Positions 15,900 through 24,771 of a stretch of 64,000 nt of DNA are shown here, piece by piece. Source of the stretch: Opacimonas sp002292215 (GTDB taxonomy: Bacteria; Pseudomonadota; Gammaproteobacteria; Enterobacterales; Alteromonadaceae); assembly GCA_943846745.1 (NCBI GenBank), contig OX044360.1, positions 1,302,001-1,366,000 of the forward strand, in the 5' to 3' direction. The position numbers and the translations under genes are program-made. A model generated the notes under the pieces. It was not told the origin of the DNA, did no database searches, and saw only the letters and a list, made by a program, of their open reading frames with translations. The first letter of the stretch is position 1. Each line of letters begins with the position of its first letter.

Positions 15900-16769
15900 A
15901 TGATCATACTCGATGGCGGAATGGGCCAAGAACTATTAGCTAGGTCAGAACGTGAAGTCACGACGATGTGGTCGGCTGATATTATGTTGCATGAACCGAA
16001 TTTAGTGGCTGATTTGCACTATGATTTTATTCAAGCTGGGGCGCAAATCATTACTTTAAACACCTATACAGCCACCCCACAACGCTTACAACTGAATAAC
16101 GCGAGTGATAAACTTGAAACACTGCATGCACTAGCAGGCAAAGCTGCCCTGGACGCGATTAACCGAGCGGAGCTAAAGCCCAAGGTTAAAATAGCAGGTT
16201 GTTTACCCCCACTAGTTGCTAGCTATCATCCGGACCGTTCACCTGAATATAGCGAATCTCTTGAGACTTATCGACAACTGGTAACGCTACAAGCACCTTA
16301 TAGTGATCTGTATATTTGTGAAACTATGTCTTCAATCAATGAAGCCAAAGCTGCCTGTACAGCAGCCAAAGAATCAGGTAAACCTGTGTGGTTAGCTTTT
16401 TCGGTATGTGATGATAATCCAACTCAATTACGCGGTGGTGATGCGCTTGTTGATGCCATTGCAGAGTTAGTACCTGAATATACAGATACTGTACTGTTAA
16501 ATTGCAGCCGGCCAGAAGCCATTGAGCAAGCACTCCCCTATTTAAACGGCAAGGTGGAGCAGATTGGTGTGTATGCGAATGGCTTTACTTCGATCACGAG
16601 CCTATACCCCGGTACGACGGTAAAAAGCCTTACGACGCGTCATGACCTAGATCCACAAGAATATGCTCAGCACGCACTGTTATGGGCGCAACAAGGCGCA
16701 ACAATTATTGGAGGCTGTTGCGAAATTGGACCAGCTCACATTAAAGTACTCAGTGAAGCACTGAGCTAG
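15900..16769 (+). CDS. mmuM: Homocysteine S-methyltransferase (MmuM-like)
   Basis: A 289-residue Zn-dependent methyltransferase of the Pfam S-methyl-trans family. It starts with the family pattern ILDGGMGQEL. The zinc Cys residues are C in LLNCSRPEA and the C-C pair of IGGCCEIGPAHI at the C-terminus. It should transfer a methyl group from S-methylmethionine (or SAM) to homocysteine, giving methionine. One base separates it from rlmF, and it is convergent with the small gene at 16779. The symbol is by family; an alternative methyl donor cannot be excluded. Confidence 0.85.
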   Translation: MIILDGGMGQELLARSEREVTTMWSADIMLHEPNLVADLHYDFIQAGAQIITLNTYTATPQRLQLNNASDKLETLHALAGKAALDAINRAELKPKVKIAGCLPPLVASYHPDRSPEYSESLETYRQLVTLQAPYSDLYICETMSSINEAKAACTAAKESGKPVWLAFSVCDDNPTQLRGGDALVDAIAELVPEYTDTVLLNCSRPEAIEQALPYLNGKVEQIGVYANGFTSITSLYPGTTVKSLTTRHDLDPQEYAQHALLWAQQGATIIGGCCEIGPAHIKVLSEALS

Positions 16770-16778
16770 CCTCAATTT

Positions 16779-17054
16779 TTATTGCTGAGGGTGACCTTGG
16801 TACGCAATATCAATGTTGTCACCATTGAGAAACTTACACACAAATATAGCTTGACCGACTTCGGTATGTGTCTGGTGCATTTCATCGCCTAAAATCGCCA
16901 TTACTTCGGCATAATCGCCTTTCACAAGGGTGCTAGTTGCGCTAGTTCTAACACTTAATTGCGGATAATCGTTAAGCCGATCAATAAAGCCTTGTATAGG
17001 GGTGATATACTGTTCCGCAAGGGGGTAAAGTGATATCTCAACTAATAACTGCAT
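16779..17054 (-). CDS. YkoF/thiamine-binding-like small protein
   Basis: A 91-residue cytosolic protein. Its start (QLLVEISLYPLAEQYITPIQGFIDRLN) and the segment TSTLVKGDYAEVMAILGDEM resemble the YkoF and MTH1187 ferredoxin-like folds, some of which bind thiamine or hydroxymethylpyrimidine. It is shorter than the two-domain YkoF proteins, so it would be a single-domain form. It lies after the fbp terminator and is probably transcribed separately. Function is assigned only at family level. Confidence 0.65.
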   Translation of the reverse strand: MQLLVEISLYPLAEQYITPIQGFIDRLNDYPQLSVRTSATSTLVKGDYAEVMAILGDEMHQTHTEVGQAIFVCKFLNGDNIDIAYQGHPQQ

Positions 17055-17103
17055 GTGTAGCTCCTAAGTAATATATCAATAGAACAACTTATTAAATAAC
17101 CAG

Positions 17104-17130
17104 TAAAAAAGGCCAACATCTGTTGACCTT
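17104..17130 (-). terminator. Rho-independent terminator of the alginate/gluconeogenesis operon
   Basis: On the minus strand GGTCAACA pairs with TGTTGGCC (one mismatch) around a two-base loop and runs into six T (17105-17110 as A on the plus strand). It lies about 55 bases after the fbp stop. Confidence 0.75.
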
Positions 17131-17183
17131 CATATCTTGACCTTCACAAGCATATAATAAATTTATGTCACTAAAAATCTATT

Positions 17184-18146
17184 TTATAGTTGAGCAGCAC
17201 ATACCTCTGTCACTAACTCAGTAGATCCCAGTAAAATAGGCACGCGCTGATGTAACTCACTCGGCGTTAAATCTAACACGGATTCTTGATTTACGACGGC
17301 ACGACCATTGGCATTTTCAACAAGCATAGCCATTGGATTAGCTTCATATAACAATCTGATTTTGCCATTCTCATGTCCAGGACGAACATCTTGTGGATAA
17401 TAAAAGGCACCACCACGTGTTAATACACGATGCACATCACCGACCATTGCCGCATTCCAACGCATAGTGCCAGCCGCTTCTTCAGTCTGTACTAAAAACT
17501 TGTCTTTAAAGTATGCTTGAATATCAGGCGCCCAGAACTGGTAATTTGCCATATTAATCGCAAATTCGTTGCTATGGGTAGGAATAGACATAGTTGGCGT
17601 CGTTAACAAGTAACCACCATGGGTTAAATCTAAAGTATAACCTCGTGTAGGGCCACCCGTTGACATCACTAACATGGTTGATGGGCCATATAACACATAA
17701 CCGGCTACCAACTGCTCACGGCCTTTCTGCAAAAATTGCTCCGGGCTGTCAGCAGGAAATTCAGGGCGCGTCGCATAAACCGTGAAAATCGTACCAATCT
17801 GACCATTGATATCAATATTGGATGATCCATCTAATGGGTCAAAAGCAACGTTGAAACGACCATTAGGATTACCCGCTACCACGTTGTCTTCTTCTTCAGA
17901 CGCAATAGCACGCACACTGTCATCATTGAGCAATAAGTCTTTAAGTAGATCATTAGAGATAACATCAAGTTGCTTTTGGGTTTCACCTTGAACGTTTTGC
18001 ATTAGGGTTGAACCTAACACATCACCAAGCGCACCTTGACTAACACGAAATGCAATTTCTTTGGATGCCGCTAAGATAGAACGGATCAACATAATCAACT
18101 CTAAATCGACGTTATCTTGTTTAAGTACCGAAATAAGTCTTTGCAT
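17184..18146 (-). CDS. fbp: Fructose-1,6-bisphosphatase class I
   Basis: A 320-residue cytosolic enzyme that removes the 1-phosphate of fructose-1,6-bisphosphate, the committed step of gluconeogenesis. The metal site is FDPLDGSSNID (D103, D106) with upstream acids at SEEED (83-87). Later blocks (YVLYGPSTMLVMSTG, GTMRWNAAMVGDVHR, YEANPMAMLVENANG) are typical. The ATG shares one base with the fbaA stop (TAATG), so translation is coupled. It is the last gene of the six-gene operon that starts with the PL6 lyase. The linkage to uronate catabolism suggests a pathway-dedicated copy, though whether a second fbp exists in the genome cannot be seen here. Confidence 0.96.
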   Translation of the reverse strand: MQRLISVLKQDNVDLELIMLIRSILAASKEIAFRVSQGALGDVLGSTLMQNVQGETQKQLDVISNDLLKDLLLNDDSVRAIASEEEDNVVAGNPNGRFNVAFDPLDGSSNIDINGQIGTIFTVYATRPEFPADSPEQFLQKGREQLVAGYVLYGPSTMLVMSTGGPTRGYTLDLTHGGYLLTTPTMSIPTHSNEFAINMANYQFWAPDIQAYFKDKFLVQTEEAAGTMRWNAAMVGDVHRVLTRGGAFYYPQDVRPGHENGKIRLLYEANPMAMLVENANGRAVVNQESVLDLTPSELHQRVPILLGSTELVTEVCAAQL

Positions 18147-19222
18147 TATACAATCCTATTAATACAGTTTAAATCCGCAAAACAACGCTTTAACCGAGCA
18201 GCCATACTGACTTCTGCATGACGTAACCAAACACGCGGGTCGTAATACTTTTTATTCGGTTTATCGTCACCATCTGGGTTACCAATTTGACCTTGGAGAT
18301 ACTCTGATTTGTCAGTGTAATAATCCAATACACCCTGCCAAGTCGCCCATTGGGTATCCGTATCGATGTTCATTTTCACAACACCGTAACCTAACGATTC
18401 TTGAATTTTAGCTTCTTCTGAACCCGAACCACCATGAAAAACAAAATTAAGGCTATTTTTGGGTAATCCAAATTGTTGCGACACTAATGTTTGCGAATCA
18501 CGTAAAATTAATGGGGTCAGAACCACATTACCGGGTTTATACACCCCGTGCACATTACCGAATGACGCTGCAATACTAAAATTAGGACTAACCGCGCTTA
18601 ATGCTTCATACGCTGCTGCCACTTCACTGGGTTGCGTATACAATAGCGATGAATCTAAATGGGTATTATCGACGCCATCTTCTTCACCACCGGTGCAACC
18701 TAGCTCAATTTCAATCGCCATATTAAGTTTTGCCATTTTAGCAAGATAATCTGCGCTGATACGAATATTATCAGCGAGTGGTTCTTCTGATAAATCCAGC
18801 ATATGTGACGAGAATAATGGTGTTTGATGGGCAACAAAATATGCTTCACCCGCAGCTAATAAGCCATCGATCCACGGCAACTGTTTTAATGCCGCATGGT
18901 CAGTATGTAAAATAACAGTCACGTTATATTGCACTGCCATAAAATGAACGTAATGAGCTGCTGCGACGGCACCGGCTACTGCGTTATCAATGGCTGATTT
19001 ATCCAAACCTTTTCCGGCAAAAAATGCCGCACCGCCATAAGATAACTGGATAATGACCGGTGAGTTAACTGCTTTAGCGGTTTCTAACACGGCATTAATC
19101 GATTGAGTGCCAATAACATTGACAGCCGGTAATGCATATTGATGTTGACGAGCATGAGCAAAAACCGCCATTGCTTCATTACCATCCAATACGCCGGGAC
19201 GCATAATATTCATTTGTTTCAT
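18146..19222 (-). CDS. fbaA: Fructose-bisphosphate aldolase class II
   Basis: A 358-residue Zn-dependent aldolase of the E. coli FbaA (class IIA) type, condensing dihydroxyacetone phosphate with glyceraldehyde-3-P in the gluconeogenic direction. Zinc ligands H109, H225 and H263 and catalytic D108 and E181 (HTDHAA, ELGCTGGEEDGVDN, FGNVHGVY, FHGGSGS) fall one residue from E. coli numbering. HTDHAA has Ala where E. coli has Cys. It overlaps fbp by one base and follows eda by 18 bases. The setting after kdgK-eda indicates it takes up the triose made by the Entner-Doudoroff branch. Confidence 0.96.
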   Translation of the reverse strand: MKQMNIMRPGVLDGNEAMAVFAHARQHQYALPAVNVIGTQSINAVLETAKAVNSPVIIQLSYGGAAFFAGKGLDKSAIDNAVAGAVAAAHYVHFMAVQYNVTVILHTDHAALKQLPWIDGLLAAGEAYFVAHQTPLFSSHMLDLSEEPLADNIRISADYLAKMAKLNMAIEIELGCTGGEEDGVDNTHLDSSLLYTQPSEVAAAYEALSAVSPNFSIAASFGNVHGVYKPGNVVLTPLILRDSQTLVSQQFGLPKNSLNFVFHGGSGSEEAKIQESLGYGVVKMNIDTDTQWATWQGVLDYYTDKSEYLQGQIGNPDGDDKPNKKYYDPRVWLRHAEVSMAARLKRCFADLNCINRIV

Positions 19223-19240
19223 TCCTTGTAATTTACTCAG

Positions 19241-19858
19241 TTACACGCTTGCTTCTTGGCATGCATCAAAGATTGCTTGCCAATTTTTAGCTGTAACCCA
19301 TTCCTTTTTAGATACCCAAGTTCCGCCTACAGCGACAACATTTGGTAACGCTAAGTAATCGGCTTTATTTGCAGGTGAAATCCCACCTGTTGGGCAGAAA
19401 CGTAATTGTGGGAACACCGCATTAACGGCTTGCAAGAATGGTGCACCGCCAGACAATGAAGCTGGGAATAATTTTAATTCTGTATACCCGTGTTCAATGG
19501 CTAGTAATATATCACTCATTGAAGAAACACCAGGAACTACAGGGACTGGACTATCGGCTAATGCTGCTAACAGAGTCGGAGTAATGGTCGGTGTGATAAT
19601 AAAATCAGCACCTGCATCTATCGCATCTTTTAATATTTCTGCATTCGTTATCGTACCAGCGCCAACAATCATTTCCGGACAAGCCGCTTTGATTGCTGAA
19701 ACCATTGCTAAAGAAGCCGGAGTTCTCAGTACAACTTCAACCAAGTTTAAGCCTGCTTCTAGCATAGTTGTTGCAACTTTAACGCCATCTTCAACTGTAT
19801 CAGCTTGGATGATCGGTAATAACGTTTGTGTGTTCATTAATTCTGAAAAAGTAGGCAT
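19241..19858 (-). CDS. eda: KDPG aldolase (2-keto-3-deoxy-6-phosphogluconate aldolase)
   Basis: A 205-residue class I aldolase splitting KDPG into pyruvate and glyceraldehyde-3-P. The Schiff-base lysine is K129 (ELKLFPAS). The catalytic base E41 and phosphate-contacting R45 (VEVVLRT) and T69 (GAGTIT) keep the spacing of E. coli Eda, where they are four positions later. Length is normal. An AAGGGG ribosome-binding site precedes the ATG. It follows kdgK by about 69 bases, with a (TG)7 run between, and precedes fbaA by 18. Confidence 0.96.
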   Translation of the reverse strand: MPTFSELMNTQTLLPIIQADTVEDGVKVATTMLEAGLNLVEVVLRTPASLAMVSAIKAACPEMIVGAGTITNAEILKDAIDAGADFIITPTITPTLLAALADSPVPVVPGVSSMSDILLAIEHGYTELKLFPASLSGGAPFLQAVNAVFPQLRFCPTGGISPANKADYLALPNVVAVGGTWVSKKEWVTAKNWQAIFDACQEASV

Positions 19859-19882
19859 GTGACCCCTTATAAGCAGTATGTT

Positions 19883-19896
19883 TGTGTGTGTGTGTG
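19883..19896. repeat. (TG)7 dinucleotide run in the kdgK-eda spacer
   Basis: Seven TG units (CA on the transcribed minus-strand message) lie 24 bases upstream of the eda start. Length changes here would alter only the leader, not a reading frame. Confidence 0.9.
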
Positions 19897-19927
19897 ATTA
19901 TGTCTGACGTAGGGTGTATACCGATTT

Positions 19928-20830
19928 CTATACCGATTTTGGAATTATTGCGCCCGGATACTGGATCACCGTCCCGGCCATTGTTGCACCGCTGCTTACA
20001 GCAGCTTCAATTGTGCCACCGGTCATGCGAGAACCTAAGTAAGCACCATTAAACGAATCCCCTGCTGAAGTGGTATCAACCACATTATCAACCGGAGTAA
20101 TAGTAATAAATGTGCGAGTGCTACCTTCGATAACTACCACACCATTTGGCCCATCTTTAATAACTTGTTCATTAATGTTATAAGGTGCCAAAAATGCTTC
20201 AACTGCATCAAAATCTGATAAACCATAGAGCATGTCAAAGTCTTCAACACCGGGTAATGCGATATCACAAAGTGAAAAAGCGATGTTGTATTGTGCTTTA
20301 GTATCTTCGACACTCTGCCACAATTTCGGGCGATAATTAGGATCAAATGCAATCTTAACCCCACTTTCTTTAAGCTCACGTACCACTTGCCAAAAACGTT
20401 CTCTATGCTCTGGCTGAATAATTGCAATACTGATCCCTGAGAAAAAGAAAATATCGGCTTGTTTTAATTGCGCAACATATGCATCGTCATAATTTTCGAT
20501 CTGCCATCTTGCGGCAGCACTTTCGCGCCAATATAAAAATGAACGTTCACCCGAAGCATCTGTATTTACCCAATATAAACCGGGCATACGCTCTGGATCT
20601 TGTAATACTAGAGAACTATCGATCTCTTCATTATTAAATGCCGATAACATTTGCTCACTGAGTAAATCTGTTCCGACTTGGGAAGCAAGTTGTACATTGA
20701 TGGTAGGGCATGTGCGCTTTAGGTAAACACCGGCATTATAAACATCACCAGCAAATGATTGAGCGATTACCCCGTTTGCATCACGACGTAATTCAACCAT
20801 GCACTCGCCCATCAAAATAATATTTTTCAT
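19928..20830 (-). CDS. kdgK: 2-keto-3-deoxygluconate kinase
   Basis: A 300-residue PfkB-family sugar kinase phosphorylating KDG to KDPG. The ATG at 20830 (MKNIILMGECMVEL) is preferred over the GTG at 20836 because AGTAAG then sits eight bases upstream and the N-terminus matches KdgK. Motifs seen: GECMVEL and the substrate region AGDVYNAGVYLKR near the start, the mid-protein FSGISIAI, and the PfkB signature VDTTSAGDSFNGAYLG with its catalytic Asp. It sits between the transporter and eda in the alginate operon, which fits its role after DEH has been reduced to KDG. Confidence 0.94.
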   Translation of the reverse strand: MKNIILMGECMVELRRDANGVIAQSFAGDVYNAGVYLKRTCPTINVQLASQVGTDLLSEQMLSAFNNEEIDSSLVLQDPERMPGLYWVNTDASGERSFLYWRESAAARWQIENYDDAYVAQLKQADIFFFSGISIAIIQPEHRERFWQVVRELKESGVKIAFDPNYRPKLWQSVEDTKAQYNIAFSLCDIALPGVEDFDMLYGLSDFDAVEAFLAPYNINEQVIKDGPNGVVVIEGSTRTFITITPVDNVVDTTSAGDSFNGAYLGSRMTGGTIEAAVSSGATMAGTVIQYPGAIIPKSV

Positions 20831-20845
20831 CTTCACAACTTACTG

Positions 20846-20861
20846 TTAATTAATTTAATTA
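20846..20861 (-). promoter_or_regulatory. AT motif shared with the regulator upstream region
   Basis: On the minus strand this reads TAATTAAATTAATTAA, 15 bases before the kdgK ATG. The identical 16-mer occurs on the plus strand at 24732-24747, 24 bases before the GntR-family regulator gene. Low complexity makes chance possible. Confidence 0.3.
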
Positions 20862-20923
20862 AAGAACCACCTAAGTAATGACAAGATACAATAGCCTGTC
20901 ACTACTCAGGGGATTTATCGATT

Positions 20924-22219
20924 TTACTTAAGTGATTTAAGCGGCTCTACTTTAGGAATTAATATCCATACCGCTGCCATAGCAATAACTGAGAGTGATG
21001 CGCCAATAACAAATGCCGGTGTATAGTTGCCATCCGCCGTTAAAATTGGGACAAGTGCAGTTAAACCTACAGCACCTAGTTTTGCAGCCATACCAGCAAA
21101 TCCTGCAAGGGTACCGACAGATTTCTTACCTAACAAATCACTAGGCAGCGTTTGTACATTACCAATTGCAGTTTGGAAGCCAAACAAAATGATAGCCATG
21201 ATGATTACTGCTGTTACTGGTGAACCCGGGCTTGCCATTGCTAGCAAAGAAGGCAACATAATCAAACAACCGAGGGTAATAACAAACTTACGCGTTTTGT
21301 TGGTAGTCCAACCTGCTTTGATTCGGTTTTGCGCTAACAAGCCGCCAAACCAAGCACCGAACATGGCACCAACATAAGGAACCCAACCGTAGATACCAAT
21401 CGATTTAACATCCATTTGATACACTTCGTTTAGATAAATTGGGATCCAGAACACAAACAACCACCAAATAGGATCAATCGCAGCCGATGCAATGATAACG
21501 CCCCAACTTTGTTTACGAGATAATAATTCAGCAGTGTCTGGGTTATATTCTTCAATTTCTACGCCATTTTCTTCTGCACGGCGTTGTCCTGATAAAATAT
21601 ATTCTTTTTCTTCATCAGAGATCCAAGAATGTGAACCCGGTGGTGCTTTAACTAATATCACCCAAGGGATCAGCCACAACAAGCCCGTTAAGCCGATTAC
21701 GACAAAAACCATTTTCCAGCTAAAGAAAACCGTTAAATAAGCAATTAATGGAATAGCGATGATACCGCCGATCGCCGCACCTGAATTAAATATCCCTTGT
21801 GCTAATGCACGTTCTTTGGTGGGAAACCATTCAGCATTAGCTTTGGTTGCACCCGGCCAGTTACCAGCTTCGGCCAAGCCTAAGACTGCGCGAAATATAC
21901 TGAATGTTAACAAGCCTTGCGCAAAAGCATGTGCGACGGTGGCCAGAGACCACACAGCGATTGATAAAACGAAACCTAGACGAGTACCAATCCAGTCAAA
22001 AATCTTACCAAACAGTGCTTGACCAAAAGCATATGAAAATACAAACACTATCGAAATCGTTGCATATATCTGTTTACGTTCCAGTGCTGATTCATCAGGA
22101 AATAACTCTTCAACGATGTCAGGCCACAGAACACTCAATGCTGAGCGGTCGATATAATTAATTACTGTGGCTAAAGCGATTAACGCGATAACCCACCAAC
22201 GTAAATTTTTAACTGTCAT
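20924..22219 (-). CDS. MFS transporter, hexuronate/ACS-type (probable alginate-product importer)
   Basis: A 431-residue inner-membrane protein with 12 predicted TM segments of the anion:cation symporter group (ExuT-like). The N-terminus LRWWVIALIALATVINYIDRSALS and the segment GLAEAGNWPGATKANAEWFPTKERA are family hallmarks. A long polar loop sits between TM6 and TM7. In alginate loci of marine bacteria such MFS proteins carry unsaturated monouronate or DEH into the cytoplasm. Position between the PL6 lyase and kdgK supports that job. The gene starts 56 bases after the lyase stop. Confidence 0.88.
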   Translation of the reverse strand: MTVKNLRWWVIALIALATVINYIDRSALSVLWPDIVEELFPDESALERKQIYATISIVFVFSYAFGQALFGKIFDWIGTRLGFVLSIAVWSLATVAHAFAQGLLTFSIFRAVLGLAEAGNWPGATKANAEWFPTKERALAQGIFNSGAAIGGIIAIPLIAYLTVFFSWKMVFVVIGLTGLLWLIPWVILVKAPPGSHSWISDEEKEYILSGQRRAEENGVEIEEYNPDTAELLSRKQSWGVIIASAAIDPIWWLFVFWIPIYLNEVYQMDVKSIGIYGWVPYVGAMFGAWFGGLLAQNRIKAGWTTNKTRKFVITLGCLIMLPSLLAMASPGSPVTAVIIMAIILFGFQTAIGNVQTLPSDLLGKKSVGTLAGFAGMAAKLGAVGLTALVPILTADGNYTPAFVIGASLSVIAMAAVWILIPKVEPLKSLK

Positions 22220-22275
22220 GAATGTACCTTTATTATTTTTAAAAAACTGTCAATGCAAATATATTTAATCGTCTA

Positions 22276-24531
22276 TTACTGCGCGCTAAACGTGTTATCA
22301 CTCACTACAGCCGTAAGCGGACCTTTGGTAAATAACTCTTGGACAACCGGCTCAGGGGAGTCCATAAACTGATTGTACTGAATACGTGTTTGTGGCTCAC
22401 CGACGGTATGCTCAATAGCAATCGCAGGCACGTTAGTGAATGTATTATTTAAAATATTGGTCACTTGAACCCCATGTAACGTCATTAATGCTTTAGACTT
22501 GTTACGCTTGCCTAGACCTACATTTTTAATTGTATTAGCGGTGACTGTAACATGAGGGCCAAAAGTACTTTCGTCCGTTCCTCCGCGATATACGTTCATC
22601 AATGTTCCTTCAATATCTTGGAAAACATTACGATCAAGCGTGACATACTCAGCGTTATAAATCCCTAAGTCATCTTGCTCTTTGTTTAAACGCAGCACAT
22701 CCCCCGTAATATTACTAAATTGACTGTTAGTGATCGTAATGGCGTCGGCTAAGGCACGATAACCTGAATCAATCACATGGAATGAATGATTGATGTCTAA
22801 GTCTTTGACAACCACATTGTCCATAACTAAACGATAGTTATTAATTGTAGGTAAACGCGTATTACGAATTAATGAATTACCCGCTGAATCCGGAGCATCA
22901 GCTCCCGTAATGACTATATTTTCAAGTGCTAAACTGCCGCCATCTTCAATGACAAATAAAGACTTACGTTCAAAAGAAATCGACACACCAGCTTTACCAG
23001 TAAACGTAATAACTTTATCAACAGGAAGAGTACGAGATGCGACATAATGGCCTTTGCCTAACTCAATCACATCACCCGATTGGGCTTGTTGTAGTGTCTT
23101 GTACAACACGTTAGTGCTTGGAGTGATTTTGTGAACAGTACCACTGCCAAACTCAACAGATAGCTCAGGTTTATTATACCAACTAGGACCTGTGTCTGTT
23201 TTCGCTGTCGGCTGAAGAGCTTTATCCACACCAGTCTTAGCGAACTCAGGATTGGTCGGATATAACAATCCGTTTTTAGCTCGTGCTAACTCAACATTGT
23301 CAACAGCAAAGCCTTTATCAATCGTTAATTCAGAAGCGTTATGAACAATGTTTCCCGCAAACTCTATTCCTGAAACATCATCAAATAATGAGATCCCGTC
23401 TTTGTTCTCTTGATGCACAATTAAGTTATTAGTAAATCGCGACTTAATTGGCGCTGCAGAACGTTCAGCGTCACTACCCGCAGCAAAATGGATATGATCT
23501 AAGTTGATTAAACTGTTTTGCGTAATGTTGGCATTATCAACCTGGTGGTAACGGTTGATTTTTGAATTTGGTACACCATTCATTACCGTCAAACCACTAC
23601 CAAAACGGTATCCAGTGACACCTTCTAGATAATTATTGCGGATAGTCTGATCACCATTGATAACACGGATACCACCAGTGTGGTCTTTACCGTTACCAAA
23701 AAAGATATTGTTTTGCACTATATTGCCATTACCATGACGCAAGGTTAACGTGCCTCGTGATTCAAAGAACACGTTGTTTTGTATCGTATTACTACCTGAC
23801 TTATTAGAAATGATTTCTACTTCACCATTACAACGATCAAAATAGTTACTTTCAATCATGGTGTATGAATTAGATAAGGAATAATGACTGGTACCGATAC
23901 GCAACGTTTCGCCACCGTTAGAACCTAATATTGGACGTTGGCCAAAGTAGTTATGGTCAATGCGGTGATGGTTTTCTTGACTCTCAACCGTATTAAGTTT
24001 GACTGCCATCGTAACGCCTGAAGTGCTTTTACCGACTAAGGCATTGTGATCAAAACGATTGTAACGACCATAGAGCGCAACCCAATTACCAGCACTGAAT
24101 TTTTCTGGATTGTTAAAGCTCTCAACTACCGTTTGTGTCACGCGTGAGTGGCTAGCTAACTGCGTTTTAGATTGGCGAAATTCAATTACAGCATTAGAAG
24201 GTGAATGACCGTCTTTAAAAAACAAACCTGAGACCAGTAAATACTCCCCCGCCAGGCGCAAATTAGATTCACCCGTTAAAATAACCTTACCTGCAGTTTC
24301 GGCTTGCAGTGTAATCGGAGAATCTTCAGTGCCTTGACCAGAAAAAGCGATTTGAAAGTCAGTCCAAGTACCATCGGCTAAGGTAACAATATCACCAGCT
24401 TTAAGAGAATCTGCAATATCTTGGTAAGCTTGTGGATCTGCAACCAAGTATTCTTTAGCATTGACTAACATGCTATTTAGTCCCATACAGGTGAACACCG
24501 ACATATAGACTAACCACTTTTTCTGCATCAT
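22276..24531 (-). CDS. PL6-family polysaccharide lyase, probable alginate lyase
   Basis: A 751-residue exported beta-helix enzyme. Signal peptide is residues 1-25 (ending LVNAKE). The N-terminal parallel beta-helix (about 27-430) carries the PL6 active site: calcium-binding E237 and E239 in NGEVEIISNKS, catalytic Lys K244, and catalytic Arg R265 in RGTLTLRHGN. The 21-residue Lys-Arg spacing and the two Glu at -7 and -5 equal those of Glaciecola AlyGC (K220, R241, E213, E215). A second beta-helix domain (about 460-751) makes it the long, two-domain type, whose studied member is an exolytic, guluronate-preferring dimer. Chondroitinase B is the other PL6 activity, but the kdgK-eda context favours alginate. 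No lipobox was seen. Confidence 0.93.
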   Translation of the reverse strand: MMQKKWLVYMSVFTCMGLNSMLVNAKEYLVADPQAYQDIADSLKAGDIVTLADGTWTDFQIAFSGQGTEDSPITLQAETAGKVILTGESNLRLAGEYLLVSGLFFKDGHSPSNAVIEFRQSKTQLASHSRVTQTVVESFNNPEKFSAGNWVALYGRYNRFDHNALVGKSTSGVTMAVKLNTVESQENHHRIDHNYFGQRPILGSNGGETLRIGTSHYSLSNSYTMIESNYFDRCNGEVEIISNKSGSNTIQNNVFFESRGTLTLRHGNGNIVQNNIFFGNGKDHTGGIRVINGDQTIRNNYLEGVTGYRFGSGLTVMNGVPNSKINRYHQVDNANITQNSLINLDHIHFAAGSDAERSAAPIKSRFTNNLIVHQENKDGISLFDDVSGIEFAGNIVHNASELTIDKGFAVDNVELARAKNGLLYPTNPEFAKTGVDKALQPTAKTDTGPSWYNKPELSVEFGSGTVHKITPSTNVLYKTLQQAQSGDVIELGKGHYVASRTLPVDKVITFTGKAGVSISFERKSLFVIEDGGSLALENIVITGADAPDSAGNSLIRNTRLPTINNYRLVMDNVVVKDLDINHSFHVIDSGYRALADAITITNSQFSNITGDVLRLNKEQDDLGIYNAEYVTLDRNVFQDIEGTLMNVYRGGTDESTFGPHVTVTANTIKNVGLGKRNKSKALMTLHGVQVTNILNNTFTNVPAIAIEHTVGEPQTRIQYNQFMDSPEPVVQELFTKGPLTAVVSDNTFSAQ

Positions 24532-24600
24532 ATTGACTCATCCTCAAACTTGTTTTCAACATGCACGCACTAACGTACACGGACAATTACTTATCACGCT

Positions 24601-24747
24601 AGTTAAACAATCTACAGCGTCAATGTCAAACAATTTGTCTACCTTTTTTGGTGGTCTTATTATTACCAATACACAATAAAGGTTGACCAATACAAGGAGT
24701 TGATTAATAATGAAATCACTATAAAATAGCCTAATTAAATTAATTAA
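24601..24747. promoter_or_regulatory. Divergent promoter/operator region of the alginate operon and its regulator
   Basis: On the minus strand TTGACA (24624-24629) and TTAACT (24601-24606) are 17 bases apart, a candidate promoter for the lyase operon. On the plus strand TTGATT (24700-24705) and TAAAAT (24722-24727) are 16 apart, a candidate promoter for the regulator gene. Between them are TTGGT (24648-24652) and ACCAA (24665-24669), plus TTGACCAA (24683-24690). TTGGT/ACCAA half-sites are typical of GntR/FadR-family regulators of hexuronate genes, so this is the likely operator. The 16-mer TAATTAAATTAATTAA lies at 24732-24747. Confidence 0.5.
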
Positions 24748-24771
24748 GTTTGCATTCAATAAGAGGTATTT

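Noticed and set aside
19883..19896. (TG)7 run as a phase-variation site for eda
   Set aside because: It lies in the untranslated spacer, so length change would not shift a reading frame; at most a small effect on expression.
21027..22161. Several plus-strand open frames inside the MFS transporter gene
   Set aside because: They are opposite-strand shadows of a well-supported gene, with no homology or ribosome-binding sites.
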